Shown: positions 1 to 10,358, numbered from the stretch's first letter. The stretch: DNA of 64,000 nucleotides from Watersipora subatra (GCF_963576615.1 NC_088710.1:806001-870000); one strand, 5' to 3'. Numbers and translations are program-made. Notes: generated by a model from the sequence alone, not told the origin.

Positions 1-413
1 CTGTGTTCCAACAGATTTAATCAACTGATTAGTACCTAATTTACACTAGTAGCTCTCATGTATCTCGTAAGAGTCATAATATCTCTGTTCATATATAACT
101 GTGTGTGAAGCCATGTCGACATCATCATTGAAAAGACCTTAGATAAAAACATATTGTAGGAAATTATTAACATTGAATTGAGAATAAACTATTAAACCAA
201 TGATACGCCGGTTGCATCATAACTAACACAAACCGATGTAGATTTTCGACACGACGCATCGACGATGTGTTGCGAGCACTATTGACTATGCAAAAGACAC
301 ATCTCACCGGTGCGTTAAGACAAGCCGTCAGCCTAATGTTTATGCAATGACAGATATAACGATACGATATGAGTATAAACGTACACTAATCAGTTTTTAA
401 TACTCGTATTTAC

Positions 414-631
414 CTTGGCATCGCCGGAGGAGAGACGGAACATCTTTTTAATAACAGTTGTGAAGACGATGAGAGACAGAACGAAGGAGATGAGGAGGCT
501 GACACCTCCAGCAATAGTTATGGCAAGGCCTGCACCATATTTGTGTGTATCCTTCTTCGTCCCAAAGAACTTACTTGTTCGCTCTTCATAGTTCTTTATG
601 AAAATGAAGGGGCCCTATATCAGAAGCGCAC
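414..631 (-). pseudogene. Dead copy of membrane-gene exon 3
   Basis: This 218-nt segment is the counterpart of the functional exon 3 at 42727-42944 and keeps both splice sites (acceptor ending CAG at 632, donor GTAAAT below 414). With the phase fixed by exon 2, the reading frame hits a TAG six codons in, because a CG in the functional copy reads TA here, in the ATATAGGGCC context on the minus strand. The remaining codons, encoding the fourth membrane helix, are otherwise intact. No other exon of the gene is seen to the left within the window. Confidence 0.85.
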
Positions 632-1141
632 CTGCAAGTGACAGTTGTATTCAATAAGAGCACCTATAAGTGACAGTTGTATATCATAAGAGCACATGTA
701 AGTGACAGTTGTATATCATAAGAGCACATGTAAGTGACAGTTGTATATCAGAAGAGCACCTGTAAGTGACAGTTGTATATCATAAGAGCACATGTAAGTG
801 ACAGTTGTATATAATAAGAGCACCTGTAAGTGACAGTTGTATATCATAAGAGCACATGTAAGTGACAGTTGTATAACATAAGAGCACCTGTAAGTGACAG
901 TTGTATATCAGAAGAGCCCCTGTAAGTGACAGTTGTATATCATAAGAGCACATGTAAGTGACAGCTGTATATCATAAGAGCACCTGTAAGTGACAGTTGT
1001 ATATCATAAGAGCACATGTAAGTGACAGTTGTATATCATAAGAGCACTTGTAAATGACAGTTGTATATAATAAGAGCACCTGCAAGTGACAGTTGTATAT
1101 CAGAAGAGCACCTGTAAGTGACAGTTGTATATCAGAAGAGC
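632..1141. repeat. 32-bp minisatellite, about 16 copies
   Basis: The unit reads approximately GTAAGTGACAGTTGTATATC then ATAAGAGCACCT on the plus strand. On the minus strand each unit carries a polypyrimidine-poor 3' splice site ending CACTTACAG followed by GTGCTCTT, the same bases that begin the adjoining exon. Units vary mainly at the ATA/CAG and C/A positions. The related array is at 42945-43705. Confidence 0.97.
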
Positions 1142-1435
1142 AATCGAACAATAATAGAACAATCTTTGGACATAAAACTGATTTGTATTTAATTTATAAC
1201 AACATTTGCCAGTCTAACTTTTAAACTACTGTAAATATCATGAGAAAAGTGTTTTGGCTTATAAACAATGAGAAGTAGTGAGAGCTGCTCGCTATTAGCC
1301 TGCGTTCTATTAGCCAGTACGTTTAATAATGTGAGCAACAGCTTCTCGTAACATTATGCGATGAGCGGGTCATACGCAAAGCCGTTAGGTATTTGTTCTC
1401 ATTTAGTGACTTATATTGATTAGCTAGCAATTCGA
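1142..1435. other. Intergenic, nothing recognised
   Basis: AT-rich single-copy-looking sequence between the minisatellite and the tRNA-like target. No open frame, repeat or RNA gene could be supported. Confidence 0.5.
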
Positions 1436-1476
1436 TTTCTGTAGTCTAGTGGGCAGGGCGTCCGACTGGTGAACAG
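1436..1476 (+). other. Left half of split tRNA-like sequence
   Basis: Contains a good RNA polymerase III A box (TAGTCTAGTGG) followed by GGGCGTCCGACT, as in tRNA genes and tRNA-derived SINE heads. It stops at GGTGAACAG, where the large TIR element begins. The same nine bases reappear at 11045-11053 and run on into the missing half, which has a B box. The excised sequence would read as a continuous tRNA-like unit. Whether it was a real tRNA gene or a SINE cannot be decided by eye. Confidence 0.7.
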
Positions 1477-1580
1477 GGTCAGATCTAAAAAAGATAACGA
1501 TTTGTGAGTTTCTAGCCGCAATTCCTAACTCGGTTGCGGAATGTACACAGAAAAAATTTTGGCGCTTACAATATAACTGC
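1477..1580 (+). repeat. Left terminal inverted repeat
   Basis: Begins GGTCAGATCT at the edge of the 9-bp target duplication. It is nearly identical for about 60 bp to the reverse complement of 10908-10967, and a TTTTGGCG block near 1557 also has a partner at the other end. Confidence 0.88.
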
Positions 1581-1769
1581 ACGTTGACAAGGTCGTTTCT
1601 ACGGAACTACAAAACTGCTAATGCTAATTGTACTGCGTAGTTGTAGTAGGCTGTTGTTGTAAATGGTTTTTAGTATACTCTTGAATACGACTTGTACATT
1701 GATACTATTATTATTACAAACCATTACGTGTGTACTACATTGCAAAGCAGTTATTTTATATGACTACAG

Positions 1770-2050
1770 CAGGTTTTGGCTTGCCCACAAAACAGTTATA
1801 CTTTTTCTTCTAATTACAATACGAATTAGAACCTGACTTTTCCACAATTATTAGCCTAGCTGCAAAACAGTTATATTTCTATTAAATACATATTGGAACC
1901 TAACTTTTCAGCAATTATTAGCCTAGCTACAAAACAGTTATTTTATTTCAACTTCATGGACTTGAACAGCAAATATTAGCCTAGCTACAAAACAGTTATC
2001 TTATTTCAACTTCATGGACTTGAACAGCAAGTGTTAGCCTGGCTACATAA
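1770..2050. repeat. Subterminal tandem repeat, unit about 60 bp
   Basis: Four to five degenerate units share TTAGCCTAGCTACAAAACAG followed by TTATNTTATTTCAACTTCATG. The last two full units are about 58 bp and nearly identical. A single related block (CTACAAAACAGTTATCTTATT-like) lies at about 5203 inside the protease gene, so the motif belongs to the TIR element. Subterminal repeats of this kind are typical transposase-binding regions; that role here is inference. Confidence 0.75.
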
Positions 2051-2512
2051 AAGTTTTATGACTTCATACAAACTAAAGCTTAGAGTTATGAGAAGGTATT
2101 ATCATTGTATGTTGTATGTAAAAGTTATATATTATTTAGATTTACATAGCATCTCTCAACGAAATATAATATGTACCAAATAGAAAAACCCGTTGAAAAT
2201 GTTGAATAAACCAAGTTGTAAAATTGTATAAAGAAAAAGTACACACTGAGTACAGCTGAGTACACACTGCCTTGATGCATATTCCACTAATGCAAACAAA
2301 CTGACTAGAAATACAGGATGGCTAAACTATATAAATGTATGCAACATAAAAGTTAAACAGTAGTTACTACTGGATCAGGGAATCAAATAACAGGTAATAC
2401 ACTATAATAGTCCGGTGTGAACAAACAATAAAATTTTGTATTAAAACATATTGAAGATATGCCAGTTATCCGCATACATGTGTACATTGGAAAGCATAAC
2501 AGGAAAACATGT
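2051..2512. other. Untranslated part of the TIR element
   Basis: AT-rich sequence downstream of the protease stop codon (minus strand). It may contain the 3' untranslated region and polyadenylation signal of that gene; nothing specific could be assigned. Confidence 0.4.
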
Positions 2513-3046
2513 TTAGCTATGCGTAATGGATTTTTCCATACTATAATATGCTGGAGATGGCCTACTATTGTCATGTTCTGGAGTCAACTTCTTACACCAT
2601 GACTCATAAGCTGCTAGTACAGCTGGACTCAATCTAATAAGTTGCCGACTAATGACCTGATAGTCAGAGCTATTCTTTTCAAGATAATATAAAATGGTCT
2701 CATTTACCATCTGAATACCATCATACATTCCAGATATATGCTCCTGTCGACAATGTTCATAATCTTCGGCTGGAACTACATTAAATACACCATAAATAGC
2801 ATGGTGTGTTTTATAGCGCTTCAGGTACTTGATTTTATAATACTTAAGCTGAGCATCTAGTGAGACAGCAGGAAATTCCACAGGATTTTCTGTAAGCTCC
2901 TTGCCATTCCAGTTGGTAGCTTCATGATTTTCTGTTGTCGCGAAACAGTTCACTGCTCCTTCTCTGGTGGATTCTTCCTTGGCTATTACACAAATAAATA
3001 AATAGAAAACGTTACAGACTACTTCACAAAGTTTTGATCTAATTAA

Positions 3047-3980
3047 CCCTTTGCTTACGAAATCCGTAAAAGCCCGGAATGCGAGCATTGTCTCAGCGTA
3101 CGGATCCCGAAATAATTCGGCCTTCGATAGACCTTTTTTAAAATATATTTATTAAAAAAACAGCATTAAAATTTAAAATAGTAATTTGATCAATTTCCGT
3201 TGGCTTTGTAATACTGTTTTGAGGCTATAAATAATCCCTAATACGCGTGTGCAAGCAATACACTTTGCAAAGATGTGATCTTTTATGGAGATCTATTCAT
3301 CATGAACGCACGCGGTTGTTCAAGCTCTGCTAAAAAAGCTTGTTTAGAGGAAGACATCGACTGGTTTGGAAGTGAAGAAGAGGATATCAGGTCGGAAGAA
3401 TGTGGGGAAGACGATGAAAGTGAAAAATAAGATCAACAGGGTGAATTGGATTGCGAAAATGAGAGTGAAACGGCCGGCGATGAAAAAAGTTATAGTGAAG
3501 TTTAGGCGACATTGTCAGGCCTCCATTTTTCGCTGGTCTTTTGGGTCATGCACTGAGAATTTCGAGTGGCGCTCCCGCAATGCATCGGAGCTCATAAATC
3601 CACATTCAATGCTCTTTGACGACCAATTTCTTTTAAAAATTGTTGAGAACCTATGAATCTGTGCAAGTATTATTTATACAGCATTGTCAATTACCTTTAT
3701 CAATTAGGAAAATACAATTGAAAATGGCGGATAAAAAAAATTAATAGCTTCAACAAATTTAAACTTGCTGGAAAGCATTTGCAAGCTATCTGCATAGAAA
3801 AAATATCAGCTTGTAGAGAAATTTCTCAGCTTTCCTATGCATATTAATTTATGTAACTACCAGAATTGTGATGTAAGTTACTGCAGTTTTTATGCAGTCA
3901 TGTCGAAGGCTCAAATCGCCTTAGTAATTGACTCTGTACGCTGGTATTTTCCCAGCCGTAAGCACGCCGTAGCCAAAGGG
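3047..3980 (+). mobile_element. piggyBac-like relic in a protease-gene intron
   Basis: The element is flanked by TTAA (3043-3046 and 3981-3984). Its ends are CCCTTTGCTTACG and the complement CCCTTTGGCTACG, typical piggyBac-style termini. Inside, an ATG at 3303 opens a short acidic frame (DWFGSEEEDIRSEECGEDDE), like the N-terminus of piggyBac transposases. A further broken piece reads DDQFLLKIVEN, resembling the start of the transposase core. The rest of the transposase is gone, so this is a deleted, non-autonomous copy. It sits in the intron between 2982 and 4169 of the C48 gene. Confidence 0.8.
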
Positions 3981-4780
3981 TTAAGAACATGCATTAGATA
4001 TATATAAAGCAGGTAATATTTGTAGATACCAACACTATACTATTTAAAGATATCAGAATAGTATTCTCATGCTCTAGATTGGTGAACACAGTAAAATAAG
4101 TTTTATGTATTAACATGATACAAATATAAAACTTGTTAGCCTGTATGTGGCTTACATCTTCAACCTACCCGCTTCAATAGAGAGCTTGATATCCGCCAAT
4201 GCTTGACTATCTTCCTATCATAAATAAAGACAAATGGTTAAAAACGAAATTCAATGCAAAAATGTTAAAAAGTTGTTAGTTCAGCTTGAAAAAATTAAAA
4301 CAAATAAGTGAAGAAGTATCTTAACATATATTAACATACAAGATATACAGATGTGCTAAATCTGCTGGGAATAGTTGTTTCACATACCTTTATACTTGCC
4401 AATAATTCTTTACGGTATGTGGAAGGATTTAAAGACATATCACCATCTTTTCTATTTTCTAGCTCAAACGATTCAACATATCGTTGCGCATGCTGAAAAT
4501 ATTAATAACATTATAAAAATAGAGATTCTTAGAATTATTTTTTAATAAGTTTACAAAAAAAATTTGCCAAATATCTAGAAAGTTCAAGATTATTGCATAA
4601 CACCCTACAAGGAATCACACTAATTTTGCTGAAAAAAAATTGTGGTTAACAGTGAAAATTGACAGAATAGGACTAGGTTCCCTAGTAATAGTTAATGTGT
4701 AGATAAATAATCCAACCAGACGTTTCCTACTGATAGTTGTTGAAGTCTTGAGACCTCTACGAATGAGAGTGTCACTCACC

Positions 4781-4836
4781 TTGATAACATACAGCCCACA
4801 GCTTCACCTTGATAACATACAGTCCACAGCTTACAC
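4781..4836 (-). repeat. 28-bp tandem duplication doubling a splice donor
   Basis: Two copies of a 28-bp unit (4781-4808 and 4809-4836) cover the end of the catalytic-Cys exon. Each ends ATCAAG followed by GTGA on the minus strand. Use of the inner donor (exon end 4808) keeps the frame with the next exon; use of the outer donor (exon end 4780) adds 28 nt and shifts it. Confidence 0.88.
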
Positions 4837-5736
4837 AATCTTTCTGTTGCATAGCCGCCATCTCACTATCTGTCACAGCATAATCAGCAAACCTCTCAAC
4901 AGAAACAAGCTTCCTGCAAATATTGTTGCTAACAGTGAGTTTTTGGATTAAACAATTTATGCTAGAATGCAAAGGCAATAACTTGCTTTTTTGTAAGATT
5001 TACCGACAAACCTAGTGAAGTATTTCATGCTCACCTTTTTTCAATGGTCTGTTGTCCTTTGTAAGAAAGAGAGTCCATTAAATGAATTTTCCTAAGTTTC
5101 CTATCTACCAGCTGCAAACAGAATACCATATACAACTTGTACATAAAGCTATGCAAGTTGCATGTTATAGATACACGCAGAGCAAGTATTCCGGTGCCTA
5201 CAAAACAGTTATCTTATTCAAGTTACACGCTATATAAAAGATGTGCTGTTTTAAATTTTCAAAACAATTATAACTATGCACAGCCATGCAACACTAATTG
5301 TTCTCAAAAATAATATCTTGACATAGTCTTTTAGTATAAAAGTGCAGCATAAGAATACTAACCATTAGGGAGTAGTGACTTCGCTCAGAATCATGTCTTG
5401 GTACTATAACAATGTCAGCAGGCTGGTCTAATGCGTTAGTGAGACTATCATGGATTAGTAGAGCATGAAACTGAAAATAAACATTTGATAAAGATAAAAA
5501 AAGTTAACGAATAATACAATATGGCAAGATCTTTTCTGCTTCGTTAAGCGTTGCATAATGAGTTTATAAAATATATATTTTGTGGATGTAACAAAAATTA
5601 TGATAAAATTAATCCCATGATGAACTTTAACCGCTGATTAAATGAAATAGAGATATTTTGGCAGCATCACGTCACATCAACTTTAGATCACAACCTCAGA
5701 AAGACATACCTTGATTGTTGATTTCGACTTAGAAAT

Positions 5737-5925
5737 TGTTACGTTATTGAATCATTGGCTTTGCCGTTTCCGGTTAGTGCATGCGCACGCAGTTCTGTTT
5801 TTATCCTCGAGGATGCGTTACACGTTTTTCTAATGCTCTTGTATTGTATTCCTTATTCACTTATGTACTATTGTTCGTTATTCATAATATACGTTCTACA
5901 GCATTAACTACACACATATTCAACA
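5737..5925 (+). repeat. 5' LTR of gypsy element 1
   Basis: 189 bp beginning TGTTACGTTATTG and ending CACACATATTCAACA. It is identical to 10138-10326. Short for a gypsy LTR, but the termini, target duplication and internal signals agree. Confidence 0.97.
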
Positions 5926-5926
5926 A

Positions 5927-5944
5927 TGGCAACAAGGATGGGAT
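5927..5944 (+). promoter_or_regulatory. tRNA primer-binding site
   Basis: TGGCAACAAGGATGGGAT starts one base after the 5' LTR, where minus-strand DNA synthesis is primed from a tRNA 3' end. The exact tRNA was not assigned. Confidence 0.75.
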
Positions 5945-6101
5945 TCGTAATTATCTCAATGTCCCCTATCGTTTTACTGTATTAGTTACCTGTATTTTTG
6001 TACTAGAACTGTTGCCTTTTTCTTGCGCAAGACACACGTTGTTGTGCATCTTTTTCTTAACAGAAATTCTCTCATAAAGCTCAACAAGCATTAATTTTGC
6101 A

Positions 6102-9100
6102 ATGGCAGCTCAAAATTCCATTGGACGCATGGAACCATTTGATGAGTCAATTGAGTCATTCACATGTTATTTAGAGCGTTTTGATTTCTACACGGAAGCT
6201 AATAGCATTGATGATAGCAAGAAAAAGGCAACTTTTCTGAGCCTCATAGGTCCCAAGTTATATAAACTATTACGTGGTCTCGCAGCACCAGATAGACCAA
6301 CAGCTAAGTCATTCGAAGAATTAACCACGCTGCTAAGTAATCATATCTCACCACCTCCACTCGAAATTGCGGAAACATATCGCTTTCATCAACGAAACCA
6401 GCTACCTGGTGAAAGCATCCATGAGTATGTTGCACAACTCAAGTTACTTGCTGAGCATTGCAATTTTGAAGGTGCGTACCGTGAACGGGTACTACGTGAT
6501 AGACTGGTCTGTGGAATTTACTGCGAAAATGCTCGCCGCAAACTGTTAACTGTAGCAGACTTAAATCTTTCACGTGCCATAGAGATTGCTCGAGGTATGG
6601 AGCAGGCTGGGAAAGATGCCGAAGTCATGACACAACGACAGCCAACAGAATCTAAAGTCTGTCACATCTCTAACATGCATTCGCCTACTACCAGTGGCAA
6701 ACCTTGGCCTTGTCGTTCCTGCGGGAGCACCCTTCATCCAAGAAAGCAATGCCCACACCTTCAAGCTGAATGTTTTAAATGTGGTCGGAAAGGCCATCTT
6801 CAATCTGTTTGTGAACAGAAAACTCCAAGTAAAAGACCTCAACTCCAGAAGCCTCATAGACGAGCACAAAACACACACAGTGTAATGTCAGATGCAATTA
6901 CAGAGGAGCATGAAGATATAGCTCATATAAACACACTGTCTAAGGAGCACAGCCACCCACCAATCATGCTAGATACACTCATCAATGGTATCCCAGTGAA
7001 AATGGAACTTGATACAGGTGCAGGAGTGTCCACAATGCCATATCATATCTACAAAAAGATTAAAGGCTCATCGGAACTCCAACCTACATCTACTACTTTG
7101 AAACCATACGGCGCAACGCAGTCAATTAAGCCGAAAGGAGTCATCTACCCAACTGTGCATTTCAGCAAGCAAGAAAGTAAAGCAAGGATGTTTGTGCTAG
7201 ATAAATCCGAGGGTGAGCAGGTCCCATTGTTTGGAAGGGAATGGTTAAACCACTTTAAATTAAACTGGTCAGAGATCAAGGCTAATCGGGTCGAGGCAAC
7301 GGCACAACTGATGGACACTCTAGTTGCAAAGTACCCGTCCTTATTCAAGCAAACTTTAGGAGAAATGAAAAAGGTTGAAGCAACGCTCCGTACGCGCCCA
7401 AGTGCTATTCCTATTCGGCAAAAGCACCGAGTTGTACCATTCGCATTGCGGGCAAAAGTAGAACAAGAACTTGAATCTCTCCTAAATGAAAATGTTATCT
7501 CTCCAGTAGAACATAGTGAATGGGCAACACCTGTAGTTCCCGTCATAAAACCCAATGGTTCCATTAGGCTGTGTGGAGACTTTAAAGTTACCCTAAATCC
7601 TCAGCTAGTTGTTGACTCATATCCTATGCCATCTATAGATGACCTTCAAGAAAAAATGAGTGGCGGAAAGTTATTCTCCAAATTAGATTTGTCAAAGGCC
7701 TTTGCTCAGATCAAACTAGATGCAGCTTCAAAGCCTTTAGTTACTATCACTACACATAAAGGACTGTTCCAGTACAACCGACTCCCATACGGGGTGGCCT
7801 CAGCGCCTGCCATCCACCAGAGAGCAATGGATGACATACTGGGTAGCCTACCAAATGTCTTATGTTATCAAGACGACATATTTATTACTGGTCAGAACTA
7901 TGAATCACATCTATCTACTTTGCATAGCGTTTTAGACCGTCTACAGAATTATGGGCTAAAGGTCAATAAAGAAAAGTGCTGCCTCCTACAATCATCAATT
8001 ATTTATTTAGGACATCGCATAGATCAACACGGCCTGCACCCTATGGAAAGCAAGGTTAAGGCTATCAAAGAGGCTCCAACACCTACAAATATTGGTGAGC
8101 TTCGATCTTTCATAGGCTTAGTGAACTACTATCAAAAGTTTTTACCAAACTTAGCAACAGTCATGCACCCATTGCATCAACAGTTACGCAAAAATGCTCA
8201 CTGGAACTGGTCTTCACAATGTCAAGAAGCCTTTGTTCAGTTAAAGCAGCTGTTGTCTACAGACTGCGTGTTGACACCATACGATGTTAACTCTCCTCTG
8301 ATACTGGCCTGTGATGCCTCAGCATACGGGGTAGGGGCAGTCTTATCGCACAAACTTTCAAATGGTGAAGAAAAGCCCATAGCATTTGCTTCTCGAACAT
8401 TAAGCCCAAGTGAGCGAAACTATGCCCAAATCGAACGAGAGGCACTATCAATTATCTTTGGGGTAACAAAATTCCACCTCTACTTGTATGGCCGCTCATT
8501 TACCTTGCTCACTGACCATAAGCCATTGGTTACAATTTTAGGCCCAAAAACCGGTGTTCCTCCTATTGCTGCGATGAGAATGCAAAGATGGGCCGCTATT
8601 CTAACAGCGTATACATACGACATAGAATACAAGTCATCACTCGCTCATGCGAATGCTGATGCTATGTCACGGCTTCCGCAGCCATGCAGAAGACTTCATT
8701 GTGAACAAACAAGACTATTTCACATTGAACAATATGCCCAACTACCCGTGACATTTGAGACAGTATCCATAAAAACTCAGGAGGACAAAACATTGAGCAA
8801 TGTCTACAACTCAACCATACATGGTTGGCCTCCATACAGTGCCGCAAACATAGATCCATACTTTAGATGTCGACAAGAGCTCTCGACGCTAAATGGTTGC
8901 TTGATGAGAGGCATACGCCTTGTTATACCCTCTAGTTTGCGAGCCACAATACTCACCGAACTCCACCAAAGTCACTTGGGGATGGTCAAAATGAAAACAA
9001 CAGCACGCAATTATGTATGGTGGCCACAAATTGATGAGGACATTGAAGCCATTGCAAGGTCTTGTCCGCAGTGCAATGCGGTTAAACACAATCCTCCATC

Positions 9101-10085
9101 AGATCCCCACCATTGGGCCCCTGCTGATAGTCCATGGCAGCGAATACATTTGGATTATGCCGGTCCTCTAGACAATACAATGTTCCTAATTATAGTAGAT
9201 GCCTATTCCAAATGGCCGGAAGTTTTTCCCATTCGGACGTCTACTTCAGCAATCACCATAGCAACACTACGAAGAGTCTTTGCTACACATGGGTTGCCCT
9301 ATACAGTGGTCACTGACAATGGACCTCAGTTCACATCAGGGGAGTTCATGCACTTCATGAAGAGCAATGGTATACGACATTTAACAACGGCACCATACCA
9401 CCCACAAAGTAATGGTCAAGCCGAACGATTTGTGCAGACATTCAAACAAGCTTACAAGGCTTCGACAGAAGCAGTAAACACGAAAGTTGATAAGTTTCTC
9501 CTCAAATATCGTACATCGATTAGCATGGTAACAGGCAAGACGCCAGCAGAATTACTGATGGGCAGATGTCTGCGAACAAGACTAGATCTTCTGAAGCCAT
9601 CAATTCAGGCTGCACCACTCACAAACTTCTCGCAGAAGCGTCACTTTCAGGAGGGTGATTTAGTGTGGTACAAGACGTTTCAGAGACCAGCCGTTCAGTG
9701 GCTGCAAGGGTCAGTCATGCATCTTCTGGGAAATTCCATGTATGAGATTTTAGATGCTTCCACCTCAGGTATTGTAAGGCGTCACGTTGATCAGCTACGC
9801 AAAAGAGAAACCTCTCCGTACTTGGCTGACACCTCCAATGAAATGAACAGTGAACGCGAGGTGACAAAACCCAATCACTTGCCGATGGGTCAGGAGACAG
9901 GTGTCAATATTGAAGCGGAGACGTGTCCACACGAGCAGCCCTCTTCAGGCACCGTTGACTCGATTCCATGCACCCCCATGGCACAAGAAATACTACAATC
10001 ACCACAATCAACACCTACGCAAATCAGACGATCAGCGCGTGCGAAAACTGTTCCATCATATTTGTCAGATTATGAACTGTCCTAA
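6102..10085 (+). CDS. Gag-Pol polyprotein of gypsy element 1
   Basis: One uninterrupted frame of 1327 codons, ATG in a GCAATGGCAG context. Domains in order: Gag capsid-like region (1-220); CCHC zinc knuckle CFKCGRKGHLQSVC (about 224); aspartic protease with LDTGAG (about 303); reverse transcriptase with YQDD (about 588); RNase H with ACDASAYGVGAV (about 735); integrase zinc domain H-x-H...C-x2-C (954-990); and the D,D,E core at about 1016, 1070 and 1106 (LDYAGP, VTDNGPQF, GQAERF). The order protease-RT-RNase H-integrase is that of Ty3/gypsy. Gag and Pol are fused in one frame with no shift signal. No envelope gene was seen. All catalytic motifs look intact, so the copy may be active. Confidence 0.97.
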   Translation: MAAQNSIGRMEPFDESIESFTCYLERFDFYTEANSIDDSKKKATFLSLIGPKLYKLLRGLAAPDRPTAKSFEELTTLLSNHISPPPLEIAETYRFHQRNQLPGESIHEYVAQLKLLAEHCNFEGAYRERVLRDRLVCGIYCENARRKLLTVADLNLSRAIEIARGMEQAGKDAEVMTQRQPTESKVCHISNMHSPTTSGKPWPCRSCGSTLHPRKQCPHLQAECFKCGRKGHLQSVCEQKTPSKRPQLQKPHRRAQNTHSVMSDAITEEHEDIAHINTLSKEHSHPPIMLDTLINGIPVKMELDTGAGVSTMPYHIYKKIKGSSELQPTSTTLKPYGATQSIKPKGVIYPTVHFSKQESKARMFVLDKSEGEQVPLFGREWLNHFKLNWSEIKANRVEATAQLMDTLVAKYPSLFKQTLGEMKKVEATLRTRPSAIPIRQKHRVVPFALRAKVEQELESLLNENVISPVEHSEWATPVVPVIKPNGSIRLCGDFKVTLNPQLVVDSYPMPSIDDLQEKMSGGKLFSKLDLSKAFAQIKLDAASKPLVTITTHKGLFQYNRLPYGVASAPAIHQRAMDDILGSLPNVLCYQDDIFITGQNYESHLSTLHSVLDRLQNYGLKVNKEKCCLLQSSIIYLGHRIDQHGLHPMESKVKAIKEAPTPTNIGELRSFIGLVNYYQKFLPNLATVMHPLHQQLRKNAHWNWSSQCQEAFVQLKQLLSTDCVLTPYDVNSPLILACDASAYGVGAVLSHKLSNGEEKPIAFASRTLSPSERNYAQIEREALSIIFGVTKFHLYLYGRSFTLLTDHKPLVTILGPKTGVPPIAAMRMQRWAAILTAYTYDIEYKSSLAHANADAMSRLPQPCRRLHCEQTRLFHIEQYAQLPVTFETVSIKTQEDKTLSNVYNSTIHGWPPYSAANIDPYFRCRQELSTLNGCLMRGIRLVIPSSLRATILTELHQSHLGMVKMKTTARNYVWWPQIDEDIEAIARSCPQCNAVKHNPPSDPHHWAPADSPWQRIHLDYAGPLDNTMFLIIVDAYSKWPEVFPIRTSTSAITIATLRRVFATHGLPYTVVTDNGPQFTSGEFMHFMKSNGIRHLTTAPYHPQSNGQAERFVQTFKQAYKASTEAVNTKVDKFLLKYRTSISMVTGKTPAELLMGRCLRTRLDLLKPSIQAAPLTNFSQKRHFQEGDLVWYKTFQRPAVQWLQGSVMHLLGNSMYEILDASTSGIVRRHVDQLRKRETSPYLADTSNEMNSEREVTKPNHLPMGQETGVNIEAETCPHEQPSSGTVDSIPCTPMAQEILQSPQSTPTQIRRSARAKTVPSYLSDYELS

Positions 10086-10123
10086 AAAGGGGATTACAAT
10101 TAGTGATGACATGTTTCTTCCCT

Positions 10124-10137
10124 AGGGGAAGGAGAGA
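10124..10137 (+). promoter_or_regulatory. Polypurine tract
   Basis: AGGGGAAGGAGAGA lies directly before the 3' LTR and is the expected plus-strand primer for reverse transcription. Confidence 0.85.
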
Positions 10138-10326
10138 TGTTACGTTATTGAATCATTGGCTTTGCCGTTTCCGGTTAGTGCATGCGCACGCAGTTCTGTT
10201 TTTATCCTCGAGGATGCGTTACACGTTTTTCTAATGCTCTTGTATTGTATTCCTTATTCACTTATGTACTATTGTTCGTTATTCATAATATACGTTCTAC
10301 AGCATTAACTACACACATATTCAACA
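10138..10326 (+). repeat. 3' LTR of gypsy element 1
   Basis: Identical to 5737-5925 and followed by the second GAAAT of the target duplication. Confidence 0.97.
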
Positions 10327-10358
10327 GAAATCGCCAGTTTTATGCCAACATTTACCAC

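Larger units (their letters stand above)
1..1141. repeat. Segmental copy of 42301-43705 (membrane-gene exon 3 region)
   Basis: From the first base this stretch follows the sequence at 42301-43705 almost base for base: flanking intron DNA, exon 3 of the membrane-protein gene and the 32-bp minisatellite. Small differences include a gap near 354 and a base change that kills the exon. The match ends inside the minisatellite (about 1141) and may continue to the left of the window. The two copies lie about 41 kb apart in the same orientation. Confidence 0.93.
5737..10326 (+). mobile_element. Intact Ty3/gypsy LTR retrotransposon
   Basis: Two 189-bp LTRs (5737-5925, 10138-10326) are identical by eye and have TG..CA ends. 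The flanking 5-bp duplication is GAAAT (5732-5736, 10327-10331). A primer-binding site starts with TGGCAACAAGG right after the left LTR. A purine tract (AGGGGAAGGAGAGA) precedes the right LTR. A single open frame covers gag and pol. Identical LTRs, exact target duplication and an unbroken frame indicate very recent insertion. It lies inside a coding exon of the Ulp1-like gene, in the opposite orientation. Confidence 0.97.
2513..10358 (-). pseudogene. Ulp1/SENP-like C48 cysteine protease, split by a gypsy element
   Basis: Seven exons join without frame loss: 10358-10327 plus 5736-5710 (one 54-nt exon cut by the gypsy element), 5470-5363, 5111-5035, 4913-4808, 4492-4388, 4214-4169 and 2982-2513. 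All introns are GT..AG. The catalytic set of the family is visible: His in SERSHYSLM, Asp in IHLMDSL, Gln in MQQKDC and Cys in CVSCGLYV, with the usual Gln-x5-Cys spacing. The family cleaves ubiquitin-like modifiers such as SUMO. A 156-codon last exon (Lys/Tyr/Glu-rich, ends SMEKSITHS) has no recognised domain. The start and the first part of the C48 fold are missing, and about 500 bp of upstream element DNA shows no convincing exon. Since the gene lies between the TIRs of a transposon, it is probably an element gene rather than a host one. The 4.6-kb insertion in an exon should disable this allele. Confidence 0.82.

Noticed and set aside
5781..6077. 98-codon frame in the 5' LTR and leader
   Set aside because: It overlaps the LTR, primer-binding site and leader of the gypsy element and has no motif.
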